A stretch of DNA of 64,000 nucleotides from Morella rubra (Eukaryota; Streptophyta; Magnoliopsida; Fagales; Myricaceae), in the NCBI GenBank assembly GCA_003952965.2, contig CM025852.1:14562986-14626985 (forward strand). Direction: 5' to 3'. The position numbers and the translations under genes are program-made. The notes beneath the pieces are model-generated. The model ran no database searches. It was given only the letters and a program-made list of their open reading frames with translations, and was not told the origin of the DNA. This document shows positions 12,461 through 24,170 of the stretch, in pieces; positions within the stretch are counted from its first letter, which is position 1; every line of letters begins with the position of its first letter.

Positions 12461-12724
12461 AAAACTTGACTCACTAAAAAATGACAACACAAAGTCCATC
12501 CCAAGTATAGGAGTTATGTCGTGTAATAATTAGCTCAAAAGGCCAAATCGTCTCCTCAGGGAAAATGGACTAATTTCAAACTCGCAAATAAACAAGGAGA
12601 AATAGTATTCACAAAGAGAAAATAAAAATGGTGATATATGCAATGAGTGTAAAAATGAAACATAAAAGTTACTGAACATAGTTCAGATTCGTATTTTTGG
12701 ATTTGGGAATTCGAAACAAAGTTA

Positions 12725-12900
12725 AAGCATTTAAAACAAATGACGGGAAGTATATGATGGGAAATAAATAATGAAAAGTAAATGGTAGAAAGTAAACCAC
12801 GGAAATTAAATAGCGGAAAGTAAATGATGGCAAGTAAAGAGCGATAAGTGAATGACGGAAATTAAAGAGCAGAAAACAAATGACTAGAAATGAATAAAAC
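12725..12900. repeat. Short-period minisatellite, AAATGACGGAAAGTAA type
   Basis: About ten diverged copies of a 15-17-bp unit (variants of AAATGACGGAAAGTAA) follow each other within the LTR. Confidence 0.7.
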
Positions 12901-13315
12901 TTCACAAGATTCTTGGATTAAGTAATATATTGTCATTACAACCTAAGTTTCAAGATAAAAGAAAGCAAGGACAACAAAAACACAAACTGAAAATAAAATG
13001 GAACCAAATAAAATTAAAGAGGAAGAAACATGATTCTAGTTCTTAGGAATTGAAATACAAGACACTAGATTCATAAAGTATAAAGAAAACTACTATAAAA
13101 ATAGAAAATGGTGACTAAAAATAGCTTGAAGCTAGCAACAATGGAGGAAGAGAAGAAAAAAAGAAAAGAAAAGAGAAGAAGAGGATAAGAGAATGAAAGA
13201 GAGAGCCAAAAAGGGAAAAAGCAAAAAGAGAGAGAGAATTGAGGGATGATGGTTAGCCAAGGGGAGTGTGTAAAGGAGAAGAAGGAGTGGGGTATTTATA
13301 TGATTCAAACAAGAG

Positions 13316-13465
13316 GAAAGAGAAAAAATATGCTAAATTTAGTTAGAGGAAAGATGCCAAATTCGGTTAGAGGAGAGAGAAAAAAGATACTAAATTTGGA
13401 TAGAGAAAATATTCCAAATTCGGTTAAAAGAGAAAGGCAAAAGATGCCAAATTCGGTTACAAGGA
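13316..13465. repeat. About 33-bp minisatellite in the LTR
   Basis: Roughly four copies of a unit containing GCCAAATTCGGTTAGAGGA and a GAGAAAAAAGAT-like spacer. It gives chance open frames on both strands, which are not genes. Confidence 0.7.
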
Positions 13466-13560
13466 ATCTTCTCTTATCAGGTTGGCTCTTCTCTTGCTCT
13501 TGGATAGTTGGCAACTTCTAGAAGCTCTTTTGTTCTGCGATGTGTCTAGTAGACTGTGTC

Positions 13561-15750
13561 TTGTCTTCTACGAGTCTGAGAGTAATTAATTTTATCATTA
13601 TGCATAAAAGAATATTTAGTTAGCTCATGGTGTCATATAATTGAATTCATGAAATAATTATAATGTCAATAATCATAGCACTCATGATAAAGAGAATGAT
13701 TCTTCAAATGTATCTGAGAATGATTCTTCAAATGTATCTAGACACAATATGAGCTAGGTACATGATGTTCAGGAATAAAGGTTTATATGAAAATTTAATT
13801 TAATCTCAAGTCGTACAATAAAACATAAATCATGTTATTTTATCAATTTAAATCACAACTTGGATTAATGACCCTTAATCAATTTTTCATCTAAAACCAA
13901 TAATTATATCTTGAAAGAATTATAATTTTACTGGTATTAGATGTACTAAACATGTAATATTCTAACTCTAGCATTAGATGAGAGGGATCTCCAGAGAGCC
14001 AAGGACAGTTAAAAAGAATCAACATTGGATGAGAGGGATCTCCAGAAAAACTTCTTGTTCCATTTGGAGGGTGCATAAACACCAATAAAGATCCACGGTT
14101 GATTTGGAGGGTCCGAATATATGACAGCACTAATAAAGTGTACTCTGCATGCAGTGACTTCCACATGACACTTTGACTTTCACTCAAATATCAAACCACC
14201 TTTCCTACAATGAGCCGGCCAAAAGTACAAAGTAACAAAACTCAACTGAAATAAAAGATGGGAAGATGAAGCAGCTATCTTAGTTTTAGAGAGAAAAACA
14301 ATATCGGGTCTCTGTTTTCACCCAAGAGCCTTTTAGGATATTCTTGTCGCCTATCGGGCTAAACTGAAGCAACTCCAGCAGGAAAGCCTCATGGAAAAAC
14401 TGAGGGCGTGCTTAGGCTTGCCTCCTCAGTCGAGGGGATCTCCATATAGATGGTAGTGGAGTCAGTTGTTGTCATCCAAGAATAAGGGGTGGATGCTTTA
14501 CGCTTCCTCTTATTCAAACCTCTATGAGTAAGAGATTTTCTTGAGCATCGGGCCTTCAACTGTTAAATAGTGGGATTATCCGACTGAGCTGGAAGAATAG
14601 CTTGATGGAAGAAAATTGGGGTGTCGAGGAAATCCATGCTAAACACTTTCGGCATAGCAAGGATCCTAGGATTGCCATCCTCATCAAGGAGGATCTTCAT
14701 TTCTTTATTAGGTGGTAGAGACTTTGGTGAAAACGTCTTGTCCAAGGTCTCCTTATTGTGCTTATGTCTTGCGGTGCTATTCTTGGATGCCTTGATACTT
14801 CAAAATGAAGGCTAGTTTGGCTTTGGAGAATAGAGCTAGGCTTCGGTAGAGGTAAAGGGCTCCAGAGTTAATGGGGCCTTGACAGAGCAACTCTTTTCAA
14901 CGATCTTTGACCTCGTACCATCATCATTAAGGTCTTTGTGGGCTTTTTCCAAAAAAGAGAGGAAATTATGCAGTATATTAACCTGGCCAATTAGAGAGGA
15001 CCCAAGTCCAATATAAATTAGGTTAAGAAAGGAGGGGGGACATAACGACTGGCTCTATAAAGAGAACGCCAAGCTGACAGCCTCATGTTCTACAAATGCA
15101 TAGTGCTCCCGAGGGGGACTGAGGCAAGAGGCATGCCTTACCCCACCCTAGCCAGCAGCAGAGGGTGGCCATCGCCTACCAGGGGATCACCTTCCTTCGC
15201 CGAAAAGAAACCCTTCTACAGCAGCTTCTCGAAGTTACTTTCCTCCACCTCCTCCGATTCACCCGAGGTTGAAGAGAGCTGAGGCTTGAGGTTGGTTGTA
15301 GTAGCTCTGTTGAAAGGTTGGGTTTGGTGAGTTACTCCTAAACCGCACGAACTGTTTGATTCAAATCCTCTGTTGCCTGAGCTTTCAAACCACTAGATTT
15401 CACTATCCGTCACAGATCGAGAGAAAAATTGTCTGTTGTATCTACAAGGACCAACTGAATTAGTGAGTAGTTCCAACCCGTAAGTACCTTCTGGGGGAAG
15501 ATGGATGGTTGGAATGCTACAACTATATTCGCTATGATTGATGCGTCCACTTTGAAGACAGAAACTAGAAAGCCTTTCATACCGAAATGCAATCCAGGCA
15601 AGGGAGATTTTTTCTGCAGAGAGAGTAGCAAGTCGGCAGAGGCAACTTGTATTGAACTCCACCCTCATCCTTGGGTAATTGGTGCAGACCATCATACGGC
15701 TAAGAGGAAAATTGCTTTCAGTTACCTGCCCTACCGGTGCTCTGATTCAG
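13561..15750 (-). other. Unassigned, possibly decayed retroelement ORF1
   Basis: No intact gene. The minus strand carries broken open stretches (about 15700-15390 and 14745-14560) that read like fragments of one protein. One segment has GWNYSLIQLVLVDTTDN and another NKEMKILLDEDGNPRILAMP. The pattern could be a LINE ORF1-type or gag-like protein, but I could not identify it securely. A tandem GAGAGGGATCTCCAGA motif occurs twice near 13980-14045. Confidence 0.3.
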
Positions 15751-16213
15751 CGTACAACCTCTGGATTGAGTAAAACCAGTGAAATTTTGGGGCTAAAAGT
15801 CAGTTAACATAATGCACATAAACAACTCCAAGTGTTACCAATAAAACACGCAAATTTCAAAATATCACCTCTGGCTTTTAGGAAAATCTAGCATAATAAC
15901 CCTACTTAACTTACTTTCGGAACACTTGAACTCTTTATTCATTTTAACTCCATGACCTCAAGAAACTTAGACTAAAATATTCGAAAATACGTTTGATTTC
16001 TCCATCTCATACTCAATACGCATACAAGAGATTAACAAATGATATATGAAAGACTAGATTGCGACCCTATTTAAAGAATTACTTCAGATTTGAAAAGACT
16101 TATTGAAGATTAAGTTGCTATCCATTTAAAAAAAATTCAAACATATTCTAGAATTATTTAAATTAAAAACTTTAAAATCTAAAGACATAAAGATAAAACA
16201 TCTCTTCTTTAAA
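15751..16213 (-). mobile_element. LTR copy A (Ty3/gypsy), truncated
   Basis: Aligns with 19589-20040 and 20661-21140 through shared words including GTGAAATTTTGGGG, AACATAATGCACATAAACAA, CAAATTTCAAAATATCA and AAAGACTAGATTGC. It starts with GTACAACCTCTGGATTGA, very like copy B, and stops at CTTCTTTAAA, where the 3.4-kb TIR element begins. About 170 bp of the LTR are missing at that end. Confidence 0.75.
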
Positions 16214-16360
16214 GGGAAAAATAAACTTTGCACCTATGAAGTATGGGGACATTGATACTTTGCATCCCGATTTATTAATTTCGTGACATTGATCCCCCAA
16301 TCTTTTAAAATTCGTTGATTTGCACCCTATACCTGAATTTCCCATTATTTCTAACGGAAA
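16214..16360 (+). repeat. Left terminal inverted repeat of the 3.4-kb element
   Basis: Inverted partner of about 19440-19590. Best conserved is the run around 16287-16330, encoding GTGACATTGATCCCCCAATC on this strand against GTGACATTGAGCCCCCAATC in the complement of the right end. Confidence 0.8.
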
Positions 16361-16552
16361 ACGAACACGTGCCATCCACGTGATATACTCCTAACTGCGA
16401 TGCCCGTTTTGCCCTCCATTAAGTCTGTTAAAGTTGAAGTTCGAATTCAATTTTTTCCCCAATTTGAGAAACAGTTTGATGTTGCTAAGCCCTAGCTATG
16501 AGTGGTGACTGAAAGTAGCTTTCCATTTTCATCTCCGAAGACATCTTGCAGG

Positions 16553-17631
16553 ATGGCGTCACACTGGTAATGCCGAACCAAGTCTAGCTTCTTTTACATC
16601 TGCTCTTCTTTTTTACTACCCCAAATCCAACTTCTTTTGCATTTATTCTTCTTTTTTATATTACCCGAAATTCAGCTTCTTTTGCATCTTTTATTCTTTT
16701 TAATACTACCCCAAATTCTGCTTCTTTTGTTTTGTTATCTACATATTCATTTTTCCTTTTAAGTGTGAATCTAATGTATTTGGGTTAAGGTACTCACATG
16801 TGAATTTGTTGCATATGAGTTTCTCTATATTTGGTGCACATGAAGTGTTAGATAAATTCCATAGAATCAATGCAAATGAAAGTTTGTAAGCTGTTTAGAT
16901 CACCTAAGAATCAATGAAAATGAAATCTTGTCAATTGTTTAGATCTCCTAAGAATCAATGAAACTGACAACTTGTAAGCTGTTTAGATTTTCTATTCTTT
17001 TTTGGAAATTAAATGCAACTCAAGTTTGTAATGGAGTTGTCATATGTTTTTTCTGTGATGCACCTCTATCACCAAGTAGTGCAAGTTCGACAATAAATGT
17101 AGGTGGAGATTCAACTAATTCTCCAATTTGTTACTGTGGGGTCATTCGTGCTTGAAGATTGCCTACACAGATGAAATTTTGGTAGAAGGTTTTTTTACTT
17201 GTGTGAACTACAACGAAATACCTCGTATATGGAGTTTTATAATTTATTTCAAATTCTTGTGTTTAATATTGTGTTTTTTAAGTTTATTCATATAATGTTA
17301 GATTAGGAGATCATGCAAGTTTTTTAGTTGGTTTGATCCACCTATGTATGTTCATGGAAAAAGAGTTTTAAGACATCTTCGGGAGAGGCACAAAAAGACA
17401 CATATGGAGGACTAATATGCGAAATGCAATGCGACGATGGAACGCAATCCGAGATGACTTCGCTTAGAGTTGGTTTCCATAAAATACAGTCACAATGAAG
17501 ACAACAAATTCTACAAAAGGATGTTGGCAGTGTCGTGGGTGGTAATTGTTGTATTGTTATTGTTAGTGTTGTTGCCTTCAGTCTATATTAGAGGAAAAGA
17601 AGCGGGTCTTTGCCCAGCCTTGGCACCATAA
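16553..17631 (+). pseudogene. GRF-type zinc finger with C-terminal membrane segment (second copy)
   Basis: A possible first exon is ATGGCGTCACACTG (16553) before a GTAATG donor. The finger starts near 17126 with CYCGVIRA; the following bases encode ALKIAYTDENFGRRFF and TCVNY only if single-base gaps are allowed, so the frame is broken there. After an intron, 17314-17631 reads CKFFSWFDPPMYVHGKRVLR, then a charged helix (HLRERHKK), two in-frame stops, and KFYKRMLAVSWVVIVV with further leucines and valines: one predicted membrane segment, then a short tail ending at 17629-17631. Domain order matches the 9.1-kb gene and the motif MLxVSWVV is shared. It is a disabled copy inside an element with no transposase. 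Confidence 0.65.
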
Positions 17632-19440
17632 CTCAAGTTGGAATTGGTTGTAATTGCCTTCAAGTCATTTTTTTATAATTTGTTATAATAGAACCTGTAA
17701 TTGACTTGAAGACTTTTTTTGCCTTCTAGAGCATTTGGTTTGAAAACTATTGTATTGCAATTAGTGTCAACTTTCATTGCCTGAAGCACCAATATTGTGT
17801 GACAATTATATCTTCTTTCAATTTGCAAATATGCAAACATAACCTGAATATCTTCTTTCAATTTGCAAAAATGTTAACAGAACCTGAACATCTACATCAA
17901 ATAGAATTGTCTTGCAATTTGCATTAATAACTTCATCAAATAAACTGTCCACACAGAACGATAGAACCTAAATATCCATAGGTCCACATATCCACAGAAT
18001 TGTTCACACAAAACAGTTTACGTCAATAACCAACCTGGATATTCATAAGTTTACACCAACCTTTGATTTTCACCAAGTTCCAGATTCCACAAGTTCACAT
18101 ATCAACAAAACCTGAATATCCATAAGTTCACGTATCCACAAAATAAGCATAACTCTATGTCAACAATCAGAAGAATCGGAATTGTATATCAACAACCAGA
18201 ATAAGCACATGTCTACATCAACAAAATATTCACCAAGTTCTAGGTTGCGGGCCACATATCTAAACCAAATAGATTGAATGTCAACAAAATAAGTATAACT
18301 TTACATCAACCAGAATAATCTAGATTCCTAAGATTGCTTGTTAGCGGTCGTTCTCTTCTTCTTCTCTTCAACCCGCCTAATGGCCTGCTGGTAGAGACTA
18401 CCACCCTCAAGGAGCTTGCAGGTAGTTGCTTCTTTCTAACCGTAAAACCAGACCCAAATTGGGCCCATAAAGTGTCTGGGTGTCCCAAACAACTCCATCT
18501 CTTCTTTGAGTTGATTCTTCATGCACAACCATGTCTAAAACAATTGGTTCCTACTACCTTGTTCCTGCACTTGACTTGCTACCCACTTGACTTGCTAATC
18601 TTCCAGACCTTCGATGCACCCTATATGCAATCAAAGACTACGATTGTGATGCACTTGGTACCCATAAAAAGGAGACAAAGAATGTCTTAAAGAAAACAGC
18701 CTGCAAAGAATCTTGGACTTGGTAGCCATAAAACATTTAGGTATGTGGAAAATAGAAATAACAATCGAAAGTTCCATAATCAATATGCTTATTCAGCTGC
18801 TTAAATGTTGGGGACACAAAGGACTTGGACAAAGAAGACCCACAGAGGCATTTGGTCTAATTTTAATGCATAGAACGTGGGTAAAGAAGGCCCACAAGAA
18901 ACGAAATGTAGACAATGCTCCAAACATGTACTTTATGGGACCACACACCTTGCTCTGAGTGGATGGTAAAATAATGCCAACAAATTCAATCATGGGGGAC
19001 AAAGGGTAACCACGAGACCACTAGAGGTTTTTCATATTCGATCAAGAAATGACAAATTTGACGATGCATGTAGTTTAGGCATGCAATCTACTTAAATACG
19101 TTACTACCTATGTAGAATACCCAAAACTAACAAACATTCATCAAAATTGCTGAAAGCCCTAAAATTTCCGCTTCCACATTTATAATTATAGATTGCCTGA
19201 AACCCTAAAATAACAGAAACCCCATTCATCAATTTCCAAAGTGCATACCTCTAGGAAATGAGATCTCTTGAAAAGCTTGCAATTGGTAGTGTCGAAGAAT
19301 CAACTGGTATTGTCAAAGCGAAAGGCACAAAAGTGGGATGTTCGATATTGGATATGCGGACAAAATTGGAGTGCTCTCTCTCTCGACACTTTACACTTAA
19401 TAAAGGGCAAAATAAGCATTGAACTTGATAGTATATGACA
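17632..19440. other. AT-rich interior of the 3.4-kb element
   Basis: From about 17790 to 18330 the sequence is a diverged array of phrases such as CCACAAAATAAGCATAACT, ACATCAACAA and TTCACCAAGTTC. From 18330 to 19250 broken open stretches occur on both strands; none matches a family I know. A second decayed minus-strand gene is possible. Confidence 0.4.
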
Positions 19441-19590
19441 TGGATGGTACCATTTACCATTAGAAATAATCAAAAATTCGGGTACAGAATGCAAATCAAC
19501 GAATTCTAAAAGATTGGGGGCTCAATGTCACGAAATCAATAAATCTGGGTACAAAGTGTCAATGCCCCCATTGTTTAAGGGAGAAAAGTG
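19440..19590 (-). repeat. Right terminal inverted repeat of the 3.4-kb element
   Basis: Complement of the 16214-16360 repeat, with several substitutions. The outermost bases (AAGGGAGAAAAG) pair less well with the left end. Confidence 0.8.
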
Positions 19591-20213
19591 TATAACCTCT
19601 GGATTGAATCTATGCTTAAGTCAGTGAAAATCAGTGAAATTTTGGGGGGAAAAATCAGTTAACATAATGCACATAAACAACTTCGAGTGTTTTTAACAAA
19701 ACAAGCAAATTTCAAAATATCACCTCAGTCTTTTAGGAAAATCTAGCATATAACCCCACTTACCTTGCCCTTCAGAACACTTGAACCCTTTATCAATTCG
19801 ATCTCCATAACCTCAAGAAAATTAGACTAAAACCTTGGAAAAAACGCTTGATTTCTCCTTCTGTAATTCAATACATATATAAGAAACTAACAAAAGATTT
19901 ATGAAAGACTAGATTGCAACCGATTTAAAGAATTACTCCAAATTTGAAAAGACTTATCAAAGATTGAGTTGCTATCCATTTAAAAAAAAATCAAACATAT
20001 TCTATAAGTATTTAAATTAAAAACTTTAAAATCTAAAGAGATAAAGATAAAACATCTCTTCTTTAAAATTTAAACACTTTTAAACAGATAACATTTTCAA
20101 ACAAAATCAACATTTCAAACTTAAAAAAAAATCTTTTCAAATAAATCGAAATTTGAAATTCAATAAAAATAATGTTTTACTAACAAAAATATAAGAAAAT
20201 TTGAGGTGCTACA
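19589..20213 (-). repeat. LTR copy B (3' LTR)
   Basis: Homologous to copy C over its full length. The left edge reads TGTATAACCTCTGGATTG, abutting the TIR element. The right edge is GAGGTGCTACA. Confidence 0.75.
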
Positions 20214-20228
20214 ATCTCGCATCCTTAA
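20214..20228 (-). promoter_or_regulatory. Polypurine tract next to the 3' LTR
   Basis: The minus strand reads TTCGAGGACAAAATTTTTAA then GGATGCGAGAT directly before the LTR. This matches the conserved GAGGACGAAATT...AAGG signature that precedes the 3' LTR of many plant gypsy chromoviruses. Confidence 0.7.
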
Positions 20229-20645
20229 AAATTTTGTCCTCGAAATTTTTAGTACCTGTTCCAAAGAATAACTCTATAAAACAAATCAAATCAATGCATG
20301 CGTTCACTGTGCACTCTGATCATTCAACTAATAACCTGACAATTTTCTAATAATTGATTCAAGCCTAAGACTCTAGCTCATCCAACATCAACCTCTAGAC
20401 TAATAATATAAAACTCCAATAATATATCTTCAAAGAACACAAACAAAACCTATATGTCTTATCAATTCTAAGCATATCCTCTAACTTCAATCGAAATCAT
20501 TAAAAACTTTCTTCCTCGAAATTTGCTAAACGAATACTCAAGAAATCAATCTAATCTACCCAATCCTACACTCAATAAATTTAATCAAATCATATACCTT
20601 AAAGAAATCTCTTTCTTATTGTCTACAAAATCTAAAAACCTAATT

Positions 20646-20657
20646 GCTTTGATACCA
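20646..20657 (-). promoter_or_regulatory. Primer-binding site, initiator tRNA-Met type
   Basis: The minus strand reads TGGTATCAAAGC three bases inside the 5' LTR. The canonical start is TGGTATCAGAGC, one mismatch. Confidence 0.75.
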
Positions 20658-20660
20658 TTA

Positions 20661-21296
20661 TGTAACAACCGAAACCCCGGTGGTTAGAGAGTTAACTTTA
20701 TGCTTAAAATCAGTGAAAATTAGTGAAATTTTGGGGGTAAAAATCAATTAACATAATGCAAATTAACAACTTCAACTGTTTTGAATAAAACATGCAAATT
20801 TCAAAATATCATCTCGGTCTTTTTCGAAAAATCTAGCATAATAACCTTGCTTACCTTGCCTTTTGGAACACTTGAACCCTTTATCAATTTAACCTTCATG
20901 ACCTCAAGAAACTTTGACTAAAACATTTGAAAAGACGCTTGATTTCTCCTTATCCGACTCAATACACATACAAGAGACTAACAAAGGATTTATGAAAGAC
21001 TAGATTGCAACCCTATTTAAAGAATTACTCCAGATTTGAAAAACTTATGAGTTGCTATCCATTTAAATAAATTCAAACATATTCTAGAAGTATTAAATTC
21101 AAAACTTTAAAATCTAAAGAGATAAAGATAAAACACTCTTCTTTAAAATTTAAACACTTTTAAAAAGATAACTTTTTCAAATAAACTTTAAACACTTTTT
21201 TAATAAAAGAAAAATTTTTCAAATAAATTAAAATTTTGAAATTCAATAAAAATGATATTTTACTAACAAAAGTATAAGAAAATTCGGGGTGCTGCA
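20661..21296 (-). repeat. LTR copy C (5' LTR)
   Basis: Plus-strand edges are TGTAACAACCGAAACC and GGGGTGCTGCA, giving TG...CA ends on either strand. It is the only one of the three copies with both edges intact. Confidence 0.8.
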
Positions 21297-21806
21297 TTTC
21301 ATCTCTTACATGAGTGCAACAATAGGCCAGTCGGGATTGTGTTTGAAGTGTTCCATGTACTTCCTCGATATCCAGTTTGATGAAACTTGAGAGTTTTTTT
21401 AACTTCAGTTGCATTTGTGTGTGCCTGAGAACAATATAATTTGGAAGGTATGCTTGTCATTCACTTTGTGATCTTAAACTCTATACTTACATTTTTTATC
21501 CTTGTACCTCACACTCACTTTGTCTCGTTCATTTTTCGTCAAATGGAGATCCTTTTCTATCGAAATACTGACCTCCCTAACAGCCCCCCTAAATAATTTG
21601 ACAGATGTAAATTTTATCCATTTTTTTCTAGCCATGGACTAACCATGTCAATTGCTTTGAGCTCTAGGTATTTTTCACATGATTTCAGTGAAGACTTAAC
21701 TGACATTTCCTCGCTGGCATTTTTGTCACCCTCCAACTCATCAGTGTAAGACATCGACTACTGACTATCCTCAATGTCACTGTCCACTTAAGCACCCCTA
21801 TGGCTT
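21297..21806. other. Unassigned DNA
   Basis: No gene recognised. Short open stretches are present on both strands without family motifs. Confidence 0.35.
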
Positions 21807-22128
21807 TTGATTAGGGCTTTTCAAACCCTACTGGAACCCGATCAAGTTTGGCCGGCCCATATGCGAGTTCGATCAGGGTTAGTCGTTAGAATACTAGAGC
21901 TCGACCAATTTTGGTTGGGCTCAAGATGCCAAGATCAACCGCGGTCAGGGTTAGGTTCGAGCAGAATTGAACTGCCCCATGGTTGCGGAGTTAACACTAC
22001 GATCGGTGAAGTCGGCCTCCACTGGTTCTTCACCCTTAGGTCGAGAAGTTCGGTTTGTCGGACAGCCTTAGACTTCTGACCATGGGGGAGGTTGGACTGA
22101 CCGACCCCGACCGAACCATGTACACCCC
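21807..22128. repeat. GGTC/CCGAC-rich dispersed repeat
   Basis: Iterated GATCAGGGTTAG, GGTCGG and CGACCGAAC words in both orientations. It ends GTACACCCCTA (complement TAGGGGTGTAC), the same edge type as the repeat ending at 2706. The plus-strand 90-residue open frame across it is a by-product of the GC-rich repeat. Confidence 0.55.
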
Positions 22129-23924
22129 TACTTTTTATAACTTCTTTCTATGTCCAACTAAGAAGATGGTAGCCACTGGTTTCATGTTCTTCTTCATAGT
22201 CCAATACATATAGAATAATCATATTGTTGGTTATATGGCAGCTCACCATATCAAATTTGTTCTAATCCAATGAAATAAGGAACAACACTTTATCAAGTGT
22301 CTTAACTAATCTCTCAAGGATTAAGACGACCCAAGAGGGAGGTTATAATACCCTTTCCGATTATTTTCCTTAAAACTATCTTAATTAGTGGAGCGAAGTG
22401 ATTTTAAGAAGATTTAAATTATTAATCTTGGTATTTAATTTTTGTGCTTAATTTAAGTGATTATATATTATGTTTACGTGCCAATAGTTTTAAGAAGTGT
22501 CATTATTACCCTTTTGAAACTTTTGTTATCATTAGCTTTTGTTGATAAAATTTTTGGCAAGTGAAATTTCATTAAAAAATATTCTATTTAATGATTAAAC
22601 TTACTATTAAATATTTTATTTGGCCGAATTTTATGTGTCTCTTTTAAAGTATTATATAGTTTCTATTAATTGAAATATCTGGGCTATCAATTTCTCTTTT
22701 ATAATTATATCTTGATAACAATTTTATTTGGGAGATTATTTCTTTGAAATTGAACCTAGGATTGAACAGATTTGACCACTCTTGTTGGGCTAATTTTTGG
22801 GCTAAAAACGTGGGCCCATAAAGGTGAAAAAATCTCAAAGGACCAATGGAAGTGGGCTTGGACTTAGAGATTTGGGCCTAGAGGAAACCAAAAGACAAGC
22901 CCATAACATTTATCATTAGGGCCAGCCCCCTTAATTGGCTATTAAATGAGATTATTGGGAGGTTTTTGACACTTGGCAAAAGCTGTGAAATTCGTACCCT
23001 AAGCCCAACCGGTTACTTTTCTTCACCTAGTTAACTTCACCATAATCATTTCAGCCATATTAATTGCCTTTAACCATAGTTAACCTAACATTTAAATAGA
23101 AGAGAGAGAAGAGAGGAAGCTCATTTGGTTCGGCCATAGAGAGAGAAACTGAGCAAGAGTTTGAGAGATAGAGAGAAGCTCAGGGAAGAAGAGAGAAAGA
23201 AGAAAGAAGTGAAAAAGAAGAAAGAAGAGAGAAAAGGAAAAGGAAGTCTGGTCAAGTGAGAAAATCCTCCTCATCCATTTTTGTCTTCTTCACTTTTTTC
23301 TTTTTCTTTTCTTTCTAGCTCTTTTTTTTTTTTTTTTTCGTTTAGGAGCAACTTAGAAGTAAAGTTAAGCAAAGGAGCAAGGTAAAGGGTAGTTTTAGTT
23401 AGTTGGATTGTTGGTATGTTTGTGTGGCCAAGTGGGTGAGTTTTTGAGAAGGGAAAATGGCTTGCCATAATATTTTCAAATCTATATAAATGGTCTTGTT
23501 AGAGTTTTATGCCATTGATTACTTGCATGCAAAAATCTAAAGAGCTAAGAGCCTTTAATGGCAAAAGTCCCAAAAATGGCTGAAAAAACACAGTTTTTCT
23601 GTGATGTGTTGTTTGGTTTCCTATTTTTTTTAGCACCTACTGAGTTAAATACAGTCTCTAAAATGTTTTATGACATGATTCAGAAACTAAAATGTCCAAG
23701 TTAGGACATGATCAGTCTCTAAAATGTAGCGGCCATGATTTGTAAAGTATGTTGCTTGCATATGCTTATTTTTGCAAGTCTTTGTAAATGCTTGATGTTT
23801 TGAGTGATATTTTGCCCTCTCTATGATCTGATCTTGCAATGATATGTGGTTTCTTTTGAGACCCAAGTAGTAAACCTAAGGGGTTTAACTAAAATATGAT
23901 TCGGTTTAGAGGCCTAATCTAATG

Positions 23925-24170
23925 AATGAGTGATTGGGTTGCGAAGCCCAAAATACCATCATAAAGGAATTGGGCCACGAAGTGTAATCTAATATGGAAA
24001 ATTGATTGGACCGGGAGGTCCTATTCACATAGGCCTAGGGGTGGACTATGAGGCCCAACCTAAGAGAAAAGGAATTGGGCCATAAGGCCCAACCAAAAAG
24101 AGAAGGAAAAATTGATCCATGAGGCCCAATCCAAGGAGGTTAGGAAAAGGGCCTTAAGGGCCCCATGAAA
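23925..24170. repeat. Minisatellite with palindromic TTGGGCC..GGCCCAA units
   Basis: Five or six diverged units of roughly 35-45 bp contain ATTGGGCCATAAGGCCCAA or relatives, each a small inverted repeat. Confidence 0.7.

Larger units (their letters stand above)
12463..13560 (-). mobile_element. 5' LTR of the gypsy remnant
   Basis: This is sequence on the outer side of the primer site, partly repeated at 3703-3960. It contains two minisatellites (about 12725-12900 and 13316-13465) and a purine-rich run (about 13140-13245). The inner edge is set by the primer site. The outer edge near 13560 is a guess because no paired LTR or target duplication is present in the window. Confidence 0.55.
16214..19590. 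mobile_element. 3.4-kb long-TIR, MULE-type element with GRF gene
   Basis: The first 140-150 bp (16214-16360) and the last 150 bp (about 19440-19590) are inverted copies. Both contain TTTCGTGACATTGA followed by CCCCCAATCTTTTA, ATTCGTTGATTTGCA and ATTATTTCTAA, in mirrored orientation. Long TIRs are typical of Mutator-like elements. No transposase motif is visible, so it would be non-autonomous. Inside are a GRF-zinc-finger gene copy and AT-rich repetitive DNA. The right edge is uncertain by about 8 bases (19588-19596) because it abuts an LTR, and no clean target duplication is visible. Confidence 0.7.
19589..21296 (-). mobile_element. Short Ty3/gypsy-derived element: two LTRs and 447-bp interior
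   Basis: On the minus strand the left LTR of the element is 21296-20661 (begins TGCAGCACCCCGAATTTTC, ends GGTTGTTACA) and the right LTR is 20213-19589 (begins TGTAGCACCTCAAATTTTC). Between them are 447 bp with a primer site at one end and a polypurine tract at the other, and no coding sequence. In full-length relatives the interior is several kilobases of gag-pol, so this is a deletion derivative that kept only the signals needed in cis. The LTRs are about 625-636 bp and visibly diverged from each other. Confidence 0.8.

Noticed and set aside
13246..13521. A 91-residue Lys/Arg-rich open frame and its antisense partner
   Set aside because: Both are translations of a 33-bp minisatellite in an LTR.
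21807..22079. A 90-residue GC-rich open frame
   Set aside because: It lies wholly inside a GGTC-rich dispersed repeat with no known domain.
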